The notes under the pieces were generated by a model. That model was not told the DNA's origin, searched no databases, and worked only from the letters and a program-made list of their open reading frames with translations. From NCBI RefSeq assembly GCF_014863405.1, contig NZ_JACZZA010000002.1, positions 124,001 to 188,000 on the forward strand: a stretch of DNA of 64,000 nucleotides. Direction: 5' to 3'. This DNA comes from Dyella acidiphila. GTDB lineage: Bacteria; Pseudomonadota; Gammaproteobacteria; Xanthomonadales; Rhodanobacteraceae. Below are positions 57,738-64,000 of this stretch, piece after piece; the stretch's first letter is position 1; each line of letters begins with the position of its first letter. The position numbers and the translations under genes are program-made.

Positions 57738-58451
57738 TCAGGCCAGTCCCGCAGCGATATTCACGCTCAACGCGATAATGAACACGTTGAAGAAAAACGC
57801 CACCACGCTATGCAGCAGCGCGGTGCGCCGCAGCGTGTGGCTGGTGATCTGCACATCGGATACCTGGAAGCACATGCCGATGACGAAGGCAAAGTAAATG
57901 AAATCCCAGTAATCGGGCTGCTTGGTGCCGGGAAATTCGAGCCCTTCATGCTGCTTGCCGAAATCGCCGTAATAACCGTGGGCGTAGTGCAAGGCATACA
58001 TCGAATTCATGAACAGCCACGACAGCACGATGCTGATCGCCGCCACCGCCATGCTCGGCGCACCGCCGCTTTTGGCGGCATGCAGTTCCGTAGACAGGGC
58101 CACCAGCACCACACTGGAAACGGCCACGGCAATGCACAGCGTGGCGCGCCGGCCGGTGTCCTGCATGCAGGCGTGGCGGGCCATGTGTTCGGCAGTGGCG
58201 CGGGAAAACATCCGCGCCAACATGCTCAGATACAGCAAGGCCCCCAAATCGAAACCCAGCAGCAAGGCCGAGGCCGGCTTGGTGCCGGAAACCGTCAGCA
58301 CGCCACACGCCACCACAAACAGCACCGTAGCCACCGCCAGCCATGGCCGGGCGCGCACGAAGCGTACGGGCGCCCAACGCCGCCGCACCGCCTGCATCGA
58401 GGGGCGTGCTTCGCCCTGCCGCGCGTGATCGGCATCCTGTTGCTGGTTCAT
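57738..58451 (-). CDS. DUF1345 membrane protein
   Basis: 237 residues from ATG 58451, which overlaps the stop of the GNAT gene (ATGA). Four to six hydrophobic segments and the conserved signature HEGLEFPGTKQPDYWDFIYF (about 165-185). Function unknown. The operon link with the GNAT gene is clear. Confidence 0.9.
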   Translation of the reverse strand: MNQQQDADHARQGEARPSMQAVRRRWAPVRFVRARPWLAVATVLFVVACGVLTVSGTKPASALLLGFDLGALLYLSMLARMFSRATAEHMARHACMQDTGRRATLCIAVAVSSVVLVALSTELHAAKSGGAPSMAVAAISIVLSWLFMNSMYALHYAHGYYGDFGKQHEGLEFPGTKQPDYWDFIYFAFVIGMCFQVSDVQITSHTLRRTALLHSVVAFFFNVFIIALSVNIAAGLA

Positions 58452-58723
58452 GCGAGCAGCTCCGCGTATTCCGCGTGCCGCTCGATCCACACCCGCGCGT
58501 AGCTGCATGCCGGCACCACTTTCCAGCCCTCGCGGCGCGCCGTCTCGAAGGCCGTGCGCACCAGCTCGCCGGCAATGCCGCGGCCGCCCACTTCAGAGGG
58601 GACGCCGGTATGGGTGATCGTCATCACGCCATCGCGCAGTTGGTAATCGAGTTCGCAGACGTAACCGTCCACCGTCGTTTCGAAACGGTGCGCGGCGGCC
58701 AGGTGGTGGATGTCGTAGCTCAT
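58448..58723 (-). CDS. Small GNAT-family N-acetyltransferase (YjdJ type)
   Basis: 91 residues, a minimal GNAT. Acetyl-CoA loop region GGRGIAGELVRTAFETARREG and CSYARVWIERHAEYAELL near the end are typical. Substrate unknown. Its stop overlaps the start of the DUF1345 gene. Confidence 0.9.
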   Translation of the reverse strand: MSYDIHHLAAAHRFETTVDGYVCELDYQLRDGVMTITHTGVPSEVGGRGIAGELVRTAFETARREGWKVVPACSYARVWIERHAEYAELLA

Positions 58724-58787
58724 GCAGCCTTCCCCTCAAGCATGGAAGGGGCAAGCATAGAACGATCGGTAGCAACGCTGCGCACCG

Positions 58788-59864
58788 TCACGCAGCGCAC
58801 ACCTCGGCCAGCCGCTCGCGGCGCGCCTGCACTGCCTGGGCCAGTCGATCCAGTACCTGCACGGTGGTGTCCCAACCGATGCAGCCATCGGTAATGCTCT
58901 GCCCGTAGACCAGTTCGCAGCCCGGCACCAGATCCTGCCGCCCGGCCACCAGGTGGCTTTCCACCATCACGCCCTGGATGCGCGATTCGCCCGCCTCCAG
59001 TTGCGCGGCGATATCGGCGATCACGCGTGGCTGGTTTTCCGGCTGTTTGTTGCTGTTGGCGTGGCTGGCGTCGATCATCAGGCGCTCGGCCAGGCCGGCC
59101 TTGGCCAGGGCGGCGCAGGCGGCAGCGACATTGGCGGCATCGTAGTTGGGCGCCTTGCCGCCGCGCAGGATCACGTGGCAATCCTCGTTGCCGCGCGTGG
59201 CGGCGATAGCCGTCTGCCCGTGCTTGGTCACCGCCATGAAATGATGCGGTTGCGCCGCTGCCAACACCGCATCCACCGCGATCTTGATATTGCCGTCGGT
59301 GCCGTTCTTGAAACCCACCGGGCAGGACAATCCCGAGGCAAGCTCGCGATGCGACTGGCTTTCGGTCGTGCGTGCGCCGATCGCGCCCCAGGCCACCAGG
59401 TCGGCAATGTACTGCGGCGTGATCAGATCCAGGAATTCGCAGCCGGCCGGCAGGCCCAGTGCGTTGATGTCGCACAGCAGGCGGCGCGCCAGATGCAGCC
59501 CTTTGTCGATGTGATAGCTCTCGTCCAGGTCCGGATCGTTGATCAGGCCCTTCCAGCCGACGGTGGTGCGCGGCTTTTCGAAATACACGCGCATCACGAT
59601 TTCCAGCGTCCCAGCGTGGCGCTCGCGTTCGGCCATGAGACGCCGGGCGTATTCCAGCGCGGCGGCGGGATCGTGGATCGAGCAGGGGCCGATCACCACC
59701 GCCAGGCGATCGTCCTGGCCATGCAGGATCCGGTGCAGGGCCTGGCGGGAGCCGGCGACGGTGGCGATCGCCTCGGCGCTGGGCGGGCAGTCGCCCATCA
59801 CCTGGGCGGGGGTGGCGAGTTCCTTGATTTCGCGGATACGTAAATCGTCGGTAAGGCTGGACAT
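58788..59864 (-). CDS. aroG: 3-deoxy-D-arabino-heptulosonate 7-phosphate synthase, class I
   Basis: 358 residues. GPCSIHDPAAALEYA, MRVYFEKPRTTVGWKGL, GARTTESQSHRE, FKNGTDG and MIDASHANSNK are the AroF/G/H family motifs, with metal ligands Cys, His, Glu and Asp. It is the first committed step of aromatic amino acid synthesis. Start ATG 59864 has AAGGAG 5 nt upstream. A terminator hairpin and an upstream Tyr/Phe/Trp leader peptide indicate control by attenuation. Confidence 0.97.
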   Translation of the reverse strand: MSSLTDDLRIREIKELATPAQVMGDCPPSAEAIATVAGSRQALHRILHGQDDRLAVVIGPCSIHDPAAALEYARRLMAERERHAGTLEIVMRVYFEKPRTTVGWKGLINDPDLDESYHIDKGLHLARRLLCDINALGLPAGCEFLDLITPQYIADLVAWGAIGARTTESQSHRELASGLSCPVGFKNGTDGNIKIAVDAVLAAAQPHHFMAVTKHGQTAIAATRGNEDCHVILRGGKAPNYDAANVAAACAALAKAGLAERLMIDASHANSNKQPENQPRVIADIAAQLEAGESRIQGVMVESHLVAGRQDLVPGCELVYGQSITDGCIGWDTTVQVLDRLAQAVQARRERLAEVCAA

Positions 59865-59893
59865 AAAAACTCCTTTGGCGGTGTCCGGCGGCC

Positions 59894-59928
59894 AATAAAA
59901 AAGCCGCCAGGGTGGCTGGCGGCTTTTT
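59894..59928 (-). terminator. Attenuator terminator in the aroG leader
   Basis: On the minus strand GCCGCCAG (59923-59916), a 5-nt loop, CTGGCGGC (59910-59903) and then UUUUUUAUU (59902-59894). It lies only 30 nt upstream of the aroG ATG and 25-30 nt after the leader peptide stop, so without read-through aroG is not transcribed. Confidence 0.85.
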
Positions 59929-59952
59929 CAGGAAAGTGGGTGATCTAGCTAG

Positions 59953-60033
59953 TTACGATCGCACACCATGCTCCGCCGCCGGCATTGGGTAGCCATAAAA
60001 CCAAAAGTAATAGCGGCGGGTGGCGAGGATCAT
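59953..60033 (-). CDS. Aromatic leader peptide controlling aroG
   Basis: 26 codons: ATG at 60033, stop TAA at 59955-59953. Residues 8-15 are YYFWFYGY, seven aromatics in eight positions covering Tyr, Phe and Trp, followed by PMPAAEHGVRS. Codons 5-7 (region 1, 60013-60024, CCGCCGC), codons 18-21 (region 2, 59971-59982, GCGGCGG) and the terminator arm form mutually exclusive stems by eye. A weak ribosome site precedes the ATG. A stalled ribosome would favour read-through, as in the pheA and trp leaders. Confidence 0.8.
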   Translation of the reverse strand: MILATRRYYFWFYGYPMPAAEHGVRS

Positions 60034-60130
60034 GGCCGTTAGTGATACCACATCGAGGCTGTGATGCAAACTGCTGCGCAGGCTGCGGCAATCGGCTAAC
60101 GTGCCGCGTTTCACCTGCCCCGGAATCGTC

Positions 60131-60553
60131 ATGTACCGCCCGATCGCCCTTGTTGCCGCGACCCTGCTTGCCCTGGGGGCCATCGGCCCCGTCCATGCCG
60201 ACGATGTGGGCAAGCTGACCGTCATCGACCGGAAAGTGGGCACCGGTGCCGTCGCGCACGACGACACCACCGTGCAGATCAACTACACCGGCTGGCTGTA
60301 CAACGCCAAGGCGCCCGATCACCACGGCGCCAAGTTCGACAGCTCCTATGACAGCGGCCGCCCGCTGAGCTTCACGCTCGGCGCCGAGGAAGTGATCTCC
60401 GGCATGGAAAGCGGCGTGCGCGGCATGCGCGTGGGCGGTGTACGCGAGGTGATCATGCCGTCCAGCATGGGGTACGGCATGCGCGGCGCGGGCAGCGATA
60501 TTCCGCCCGGCAGCGCGCTGGTATTCGACATCGAGCTGCTCCAGGTGCAATGA
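60131..60553 (+). CDS. Exported FKBP-type peptidyl-prolyl isomerase
   Basis: 140 residues from ATG 60131. Signal peptide to PVHA (23), then a single FKBP domain (VQINYTGWLYN, FDSSYDSGRPLSF, VISGMESGVRGMRVGG and YGMRGAG). Periplasmic or membrane-proximal folding helper. Its start is about 100 nt from the aroG leader start, so the two promoters are back to back. Confidence 0.9.
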   Translation: MYRPIALVAATLLALGAIGPVHADDVGKLTVIDRKVGTGAVAHDDTTVQINYTGWLYNAKAPDHHGAKFDSSYDSGRPLSFTLGAEEVISGMESGVRGMRVGGVREVIMPSSMGYGMRGAGSDIPPGSALVFDIELLQVQ

Positions 60554-60655
60554 ACGCTTCACAATCTGCAGCTATGCGCGCAAGCCGAGTTGGGCCATGA
60601 TGGCCGCGCATTAACGTCGTACGTCCCCGCTGTTCACTTGCTGGAGGATTGATCG

Positions 60656-61396
60656 ATGAAGCGCATGCTGAGGTCGCTCGCGGCCGCCCTGATGATGATG
60701 ATCCCTGCCGCCGCCTTCGCCGCGGACGGCTATGTGATCACCGATGTCACCATGTATGCCGGGCCGGATGTGCAATATCCGCCGATTGAAGATGTGCCGG
60801 CCAATGCCTGGGTTTCGGTGCAGGGCTGTACCCCAGGCTGGGAATGGTGCGACGTGATTGCCGGGCCTGCCCGCGGCTGGGTGCCCGGCACGTATATCGC
60901 CTACATGTACAACAGCCAGCCGGTCTACGTAGTCGACTACGGCGCGCAGATCGGTATCCCGATCGTGACATTCGCGATCGGTGCGTACTGGGGGCGCTAC
61001 TACGTCAATCGCCCGTTCTATCGCGACCGCAACCGCTGGTACGGACGCCCGATGCCGGTCCGGCCGCCGGCGCGGCCACCGATGCGCCCGCGCCCGCCGA
61101 TCGGGCCGCCGGGAGGAAACCGGCCGCAACCACCGCCGGGTGGCGGCTATCGCCCCACACCGCCAAGCTATCGGCCGATGCCGCCCGGTGGCTATCGTCC
61201 GCAACCGCCGCCGGGGAACCGGCCGCAGCCGCCGGGAGGCAACCAGCCGCCGCCAGTCAGCAACCGTCCGCAGCTGCCCCCTGGCAACCGCCCCCAGCCG
61301 CCCGCGGGTAACCGGCCCGGAGGCAATCAGCCGCCGCCGAAGCCAAAGCCGGCACCGCGGCCACCGCAAGGGAATGACAACAACAACGGGAATTGA
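60656..61396 (+). CDS. SH3-domain protein with long proline-rich tail
   Basis: 246 residues. Signal peptide to AAFA (22). A bacterial SH3 (SH3_3) domain covers about 25-85 (MYAGPDVQYPPIEDVP, WEWCDVI and RGWVPGTYI), a membrane-like stretch follows (GAQIGIPIVTFAIGAYWG), and residues 130-246 are PPGGNRPQPP-type repeats ending in an Asn/Gly tail. Probably envelope-associated, perhaps binding the wall. Family function unknown. Confidence 0.75.
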   Translation: MKRMLRSLAAALMMMIPAAAFAADGYVITDVTMYAGPDVQYPPIEDVPANAWVSVQGCTPGWEWCDVIAGPARGWVPGTYIAYMYNSQPVYVVDYGAQIGIPIVTFAIGAYWGRYYVNRPFYRDRNRWYGRPMPVRPPARPPMRPRPPIGPPGGNRPQPPPGGGYRPTPPSYRPMPPGGYRPQPPPGNRPQPPGGNQPPPVSNRPQLPPGNRPQPPAGNRPGGNQPPPKPKPAPRPPQGNDNNNGN

Positions 61397-61427
61397 GCCC
61401 CGGGCGTAAATGCCATGACGCATTCGC

Positions 61428-61455
61428 AAGGCCTCGATGCACGCATCGAGGCCTT
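61428..61455. terminator. Hairpin between the SH3 protein gene and selO
   Basis: AAGGCCTCGATGC (61428-61440) / GCATCGAGGCCTT (61443-61455), 13-bp stem, 2-nt loop. It serves convergent genes; there is no T-run. Confidence 0.65.
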
Positions 61456-61468
61456 GCTGCTTCAGCGC

Positions 61469-63034
61469 TCAGGAGCTGCAGGAAAGCATCGAACAACCTG
61501 CACGGGATCGGGCCCAGTCGGGCCGCTTCTGCGCATAGTGCTCGCGGCCGGGCTGCTCCTGGTACGGATGGCGCAGCAGTTCCAGCAAGGTGTGGATGCC
61601 TGCGTAATCGCCCTCGGTGGCGCGATCGATCGCTTCCTGCGCCAGATAGTTGCGCAGCACATAGCACGGGTTGGCGGCATGCATGCATTCGCGCCGCTGC
61701 GCAGTGGTCAGTGGATCTTCGCGCAAGCGCGCTGCATAGTCCTGCAGCCAGCGCATGAAATCGGCCTCGTGCGCGGCGCGCTTGGCATCGTCGTAAAACG
61801 CTTGCTGCAACGGGTCCAGTGTCGGCGTTTGCAGATCGACATCGCTCAAGGCGCGGAAAAACAGCGTCATGTCGACTTCCGCCTGCTGCATCAGCGTCTG
61901 CAGGGTTTCCATGCGCACGGCGTCATCGTCGCGGCATTCGGCCAGGCCGAGCTTAGCCGCAATATGCAGGCGGCTGTGCTGCACGTATTCGTCGACGTAG
62001 CGATCCACTCCGGCCTGCAGCGGCGCGGCATCGCCGAACAAGGGCGCCAGCGCCGAGGCCAGTCGTCCCAGATTCCACCACGCCACATTCGGCTGCTGGC
62101 CGAAACGGTAACGGCGGCGCATGGCGTCGGTAGTGTTGGGGGTCCAGTCCAGATCGTAATCGTCGATCCAGCCGTAGGGGCCGTAATCAATGGTAAGGCC
62201 GAGCACGGACATGTTGTCGGTATTCATCACGCCGTGCACGAAGCCCACACGCATCCAGTGCGCAACCATCCGCGCGGTGCGGGCGCAGATCTCGGCAAAC
62301 CAATCGCCGTAGAGATTTTCGCCGCTGCCGCACAGTTCGGGAAAATCACGGCGGATGGTGAAATCGACCAGCCGGCGCAACAGCTCCAGATCGCCGCGCG
62401 AGGTGGGCAGCTCGAAATGCCCGAAGCGGGTGAACGAGGGCGCCACGCGGCAGACGATCGCGCCCGGCTCGTGCTGGGGATGGCCGTCGTAGAACATGTC
62501 GCGCTCGACCAGGTCGCCAGTCAGCACCAGGCTCAACGCGCGCGTGGTGGGCACGCCCAGGTGATGCATCGCTTCGCTGCACAGAAATTCGCGGATCGAG
62601 GAACGCAGCACGGCACGGCCATCCGCACCGCGCGAATACGGGGTGGGACCCGCACCCTTAAGCTGCAGCTCCAGCCGGCCACCCTGCGCCGTCAGCACTT
62701 CGCCGAGGGAAATCGCGCGCCCGTCGCCGAGCTGTCCGGCCCAGGCGCCGAACTGGTGGCCGCCGTAGTTGGAAGCCCATGGCTGCATGCCATCGAGCAC
62801 CGCGTTGCCGCCGAAAACCTCGGCGAACCACGGCTGAGCAATGTCCGCCTCGCCCAGCCCGAGCGCAGCCGCCATTTCGCGCGACCAGGCGATGACTCGC
62901 GGCGCCGCCACCGGGCTGGGGGCGACCCGCGAATACAGCGCGCCATGCACCTGGCGAGGGCCGCTGCCGTGCTCGGCATCGCCGGGCAGCTCGCGCAGGA
63001 ATGCGTTATCGAATTGGAGGGAAGTCAAGGACAT
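61469..63034 (-). CDS. selO: Protein adenylyltransferase SelO (YdiU)
   Basis: 521 residues from ATG 63034; the ribosome site is weak, so start confidence is moderate. Pseudokinase fold with [38 protein letters not shown] and [13 protein letters not shown]. The end GCSMLSCSS supplies the conserved C-terminal Cys (the selenocysteine position in some eukaryotes). SelO AMPylates proteins, including glutaredoxin, under oxidative stress. Confidence 0.95.
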   Translation of the reverse strand: MSLTSLQFDNAFLRELPGDAEHGSGPRQVHGALYSRVAPSPVAAPRVIAWSREMAAALGLGEADIAQPWFAEVFGGNAVLDGMQPWASNYGGHQFGAWAGQLGDGRAISLGEVLTAQGGRLELQLKGAGPTPYSRGADGRAVLRSSIREFLCSEAMHHLGVPTTRALSLVLTGDLVERDMFYDGHPQHEPGAIVCRVAPSFTRFGHFELPTSRGDLELLRRLVDFTIRRDFPELCGSGENLYGDWFAEICARTARMVAHWMRVGFVHGVMNTDNMSVLGLTIDYGPYGWIDDYDLDWTPNTTDAMRRRYRFGQQPNVAWWNLGRLASALAPLFGDAAPLQAGVDRYVDEYVQHSRLHIAAKLGLAECRDDDAVRMETLQTLMQQAEVDMTLFFRALSDVDLQTPTLDPLQQAFYDDAKRAAHEADFMRWLQDYAARLREDPLTTAQRRECMHAANPCYVLRNYLAQEAIDRATEGDYAGIHTLLELLRHPYQEQPGREHYAQKRPDWARSRAGCSMLSCSS

Positions 63035-63180
63035 GGCAGCGCATATTCGGGCGATTGGTGGCTGATACAAGACTGATGGCAGAGGCCAAATAATCACCTT
63101 CACCTTATATATACATTCACGTCATTTCCTTGCTACAGTGCCTCCGCGGCTACGCAGGGGTAGCCGATGGAGTAAACACA

Positions 63181-63383
63181 TGCACATGCTTCTCGCTCGT
63201 TCCGCCTTGTCGCGCGGAATGCAGCTGGTAGCAGGGATGCTCTCAGTAGTAACCACGCAGGACGCCCTTCCCGAACGCAGCAACAAGGCGTCGGAATTCA
63301 CGCTGGTCTCCTGGACGTCAAGCGCGCGATCGCGCCGCGAAGACGAACTGGCCCGAAGCCGTCTGGATCACCCCTTAAGCTGA
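63181..63383 (+). CDS. Possible small protein of 67 residues
   Basis: ATG 63181 has GGAG 7 nt upstream and a TATATATAC-type promoter-like patch (around 63105-63115) lies before. The peptide begins MHMLLARSALSRG, is basic and has no recognised domain. Composition is compatible with coding but not proof. It ends 15 nt before the stop of the rsuA gene. It may be a spurious ORF. Confidence 0.35.
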
Positions 63384-63398
63384 CCTCGCCGCTACCGA

Positions 63399-64000
63399 TC
63401 ATGCGCGGGCGGATTCGCTGTTTTCGAAAATCCGCTCGATGTCGCTCGCGTCGAGGGCACGCCACGCGCCGGCCGCAAGCTCGCCAAGATCCAGACCGCC
63501 GACGGCGCTGCGATGCAGCGTCTCTACATGATTGCCGGTAGCCGCGAACATCCTGCGTGCCTGGTGATAGCGCCCTTCAGAGAGGTGCAGGCGCGCCTGG
63601 CGCGACCCCAGCACCTCGAGCAACGCCGGCAACAGCGGCGTGGTTTCCGACTCCAGCAATAGCGTGCCGCTAGCGAACAAGGCCTGTTCGTCGCCGCGCA
63701 GATCCTGCGCCAGGCTGGCCTCGTAAACCTTGGCGATCTGCGCGCGCGGCGAAATGATCCGATGCAGCAGCGCGCCATCGTCGGTGAAGAGCAACAGACC
63801 GGAAGTATCGCGGTCCAGCCGGCCGACCGTGGACAGCGCCGGACTGCGCGCGCGATAGCGCGGCGGCAACAGGTCGTACACGACACGGCCCGGATCCTTG
63901 CGCGAGCAAGTGACACCCAGCGGCTTGTGCATCATCAGCACCAGGCCGGTCGGCGGATCGAGCGGCTCGCCGTCGATGCGGATCTGCGCCGGCTCCACTT
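63399..64000 (-). CDS. rsuA: RsuA/RluB-family pseudouridine synthase, C-terminal part (5' end outside window)
   Basis: The last 200 residues are present; the coding frame continues beyond position 64000, so the N-terminal S4 domain is missing. It begins inside the S4 domain (PAQIRIDGEPLD) and continues with MMHKPLGVTCSRKDPGR, the catalytic GRLDRDTSGLLLFTDDG (Asp), KVYEASL, and EGRYHQARRMFAATGN. RsuA modifies U516 of 16S rRNA; which subfamily is meant here is not certain. Confidence 0.9.
   Translation of the reverse strand, partial: VEPAQIRIDGEPLDPPTGLVLMMHKPLGVTCSRKDPGRVVYDLLPPRYRARSPALSTVGRLDRDTSGLLLFTDDGALLHRIISPRAQIAKVYEASLAQDLRGDEQALFASGTLLLESETTPLLPALLEVLGSRQARLHLSEGRYHQARRMFAATGNHVETLHRSAVGGLDLGELAAGAWRALDASDIERIFENSESARA

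Overview
The window is a stretch of a high-GC (roughly 60-65%) gammaproteobacterial chromosome, most likely Xanthomonadales and, by inference, a Rhodanobacteraceae member such as Dyella, Frateuria, Rhodanobacter or Luteibacter. The evidence is the block recA-(SDR)-recX-alaS-csrA-tRNA-Ser, the methylcitrate genes with an HTH-citrate-synthase regulator, YajQ, REP-like CGTCATTCCGG palindromes, and the many Sec-exported, outer-membrane and lipoproteins. No phage, transposase, integrase or CRISPR array was seen. Most of it is ordinary core chromosome, densely packed, with many 4-nt ATGA/CTAG overlaps.

Region by region. 1-2.0 kb: end of a TerC-family membrane protein, a beta-class-like glutathione transferase and an unassigned outer-membrane barrel. 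2.2-6.3 kb: a five-gene minus-strand operon that I read as a diverged relative of the Pseudomonas fap functional-amyloid system: glycine-rich secreted protein, small secreted protein, periplasmic C39 cysteine peptidase, FapE-like secreted protein, and FapF-like coiled-coil/beta-barrel protein. Three of the four putative clients carry the same double-glycine motif that C39 peptidases recognise. 6.6-10.3 kb: prpC and prpB, and a divergent HTH-citrate-synthase fusion whose start codon sits in a palindrome. 10.5-16.3 kb: tRNA-Ser(GCU) with an unusual perfect palindrome, csrA, alaS, recX, an SDR and recA. 16.4-22.4 kb: cinA-type amidase, mutS, katG. 22.4-30.8 kb: response regulator, Hsp15-like protein, TRIC-family channel, AEC transporter, htpX-htpG, gluQ, phaB-type reductase, tcdA.

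31-39.3 kb: c-type cytochrome, GT39-like membrane transferase, Mpo1-like protein, pirin, old yellow enzyme, hydrolase, two cold-shock genes with a shared leader element, a lipoprotein and a YcaQ/AlkX DNA glycosylase. 39.4-49.3 kb: Pro/Gln-rich exported protein, pldA, slyD, MATE pump, dacB, glutathione peroxidase, metNIQ, and pncB behind a leader hairpin. 49.6-57.7 kb: oxidoreductase-like/cytochrome c fusion, zinc-peptidase lipoprotein, Gly/Tyr/His-rich lipoprotein, histone-H1-like protein, rhomboid, PhzF, YaiI, a hydroxyisobutyrate-dehydrogenase-type enzyme, a YhiN-type flavoprotein, YajQ. 57.7-64 kb: DUF1345 protein, small GNAT, DAHP synthase behind a previously hidden aromatic leader peptide and terminator (attenuator), FKBP isomerase, SH3/proline-rich protein, SelO, and the C-terminal part of an RsuA-type pseudouridine synthase.

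The strongest candidates for new biology are the C39/double-glycine amyloid-like operon, the aromatic attenuator of the DAHP synthase gene, the enzyme-derived regulator next to prpBC, and a repeat that supplies identical C-termini and stop codons to two convergent genes.
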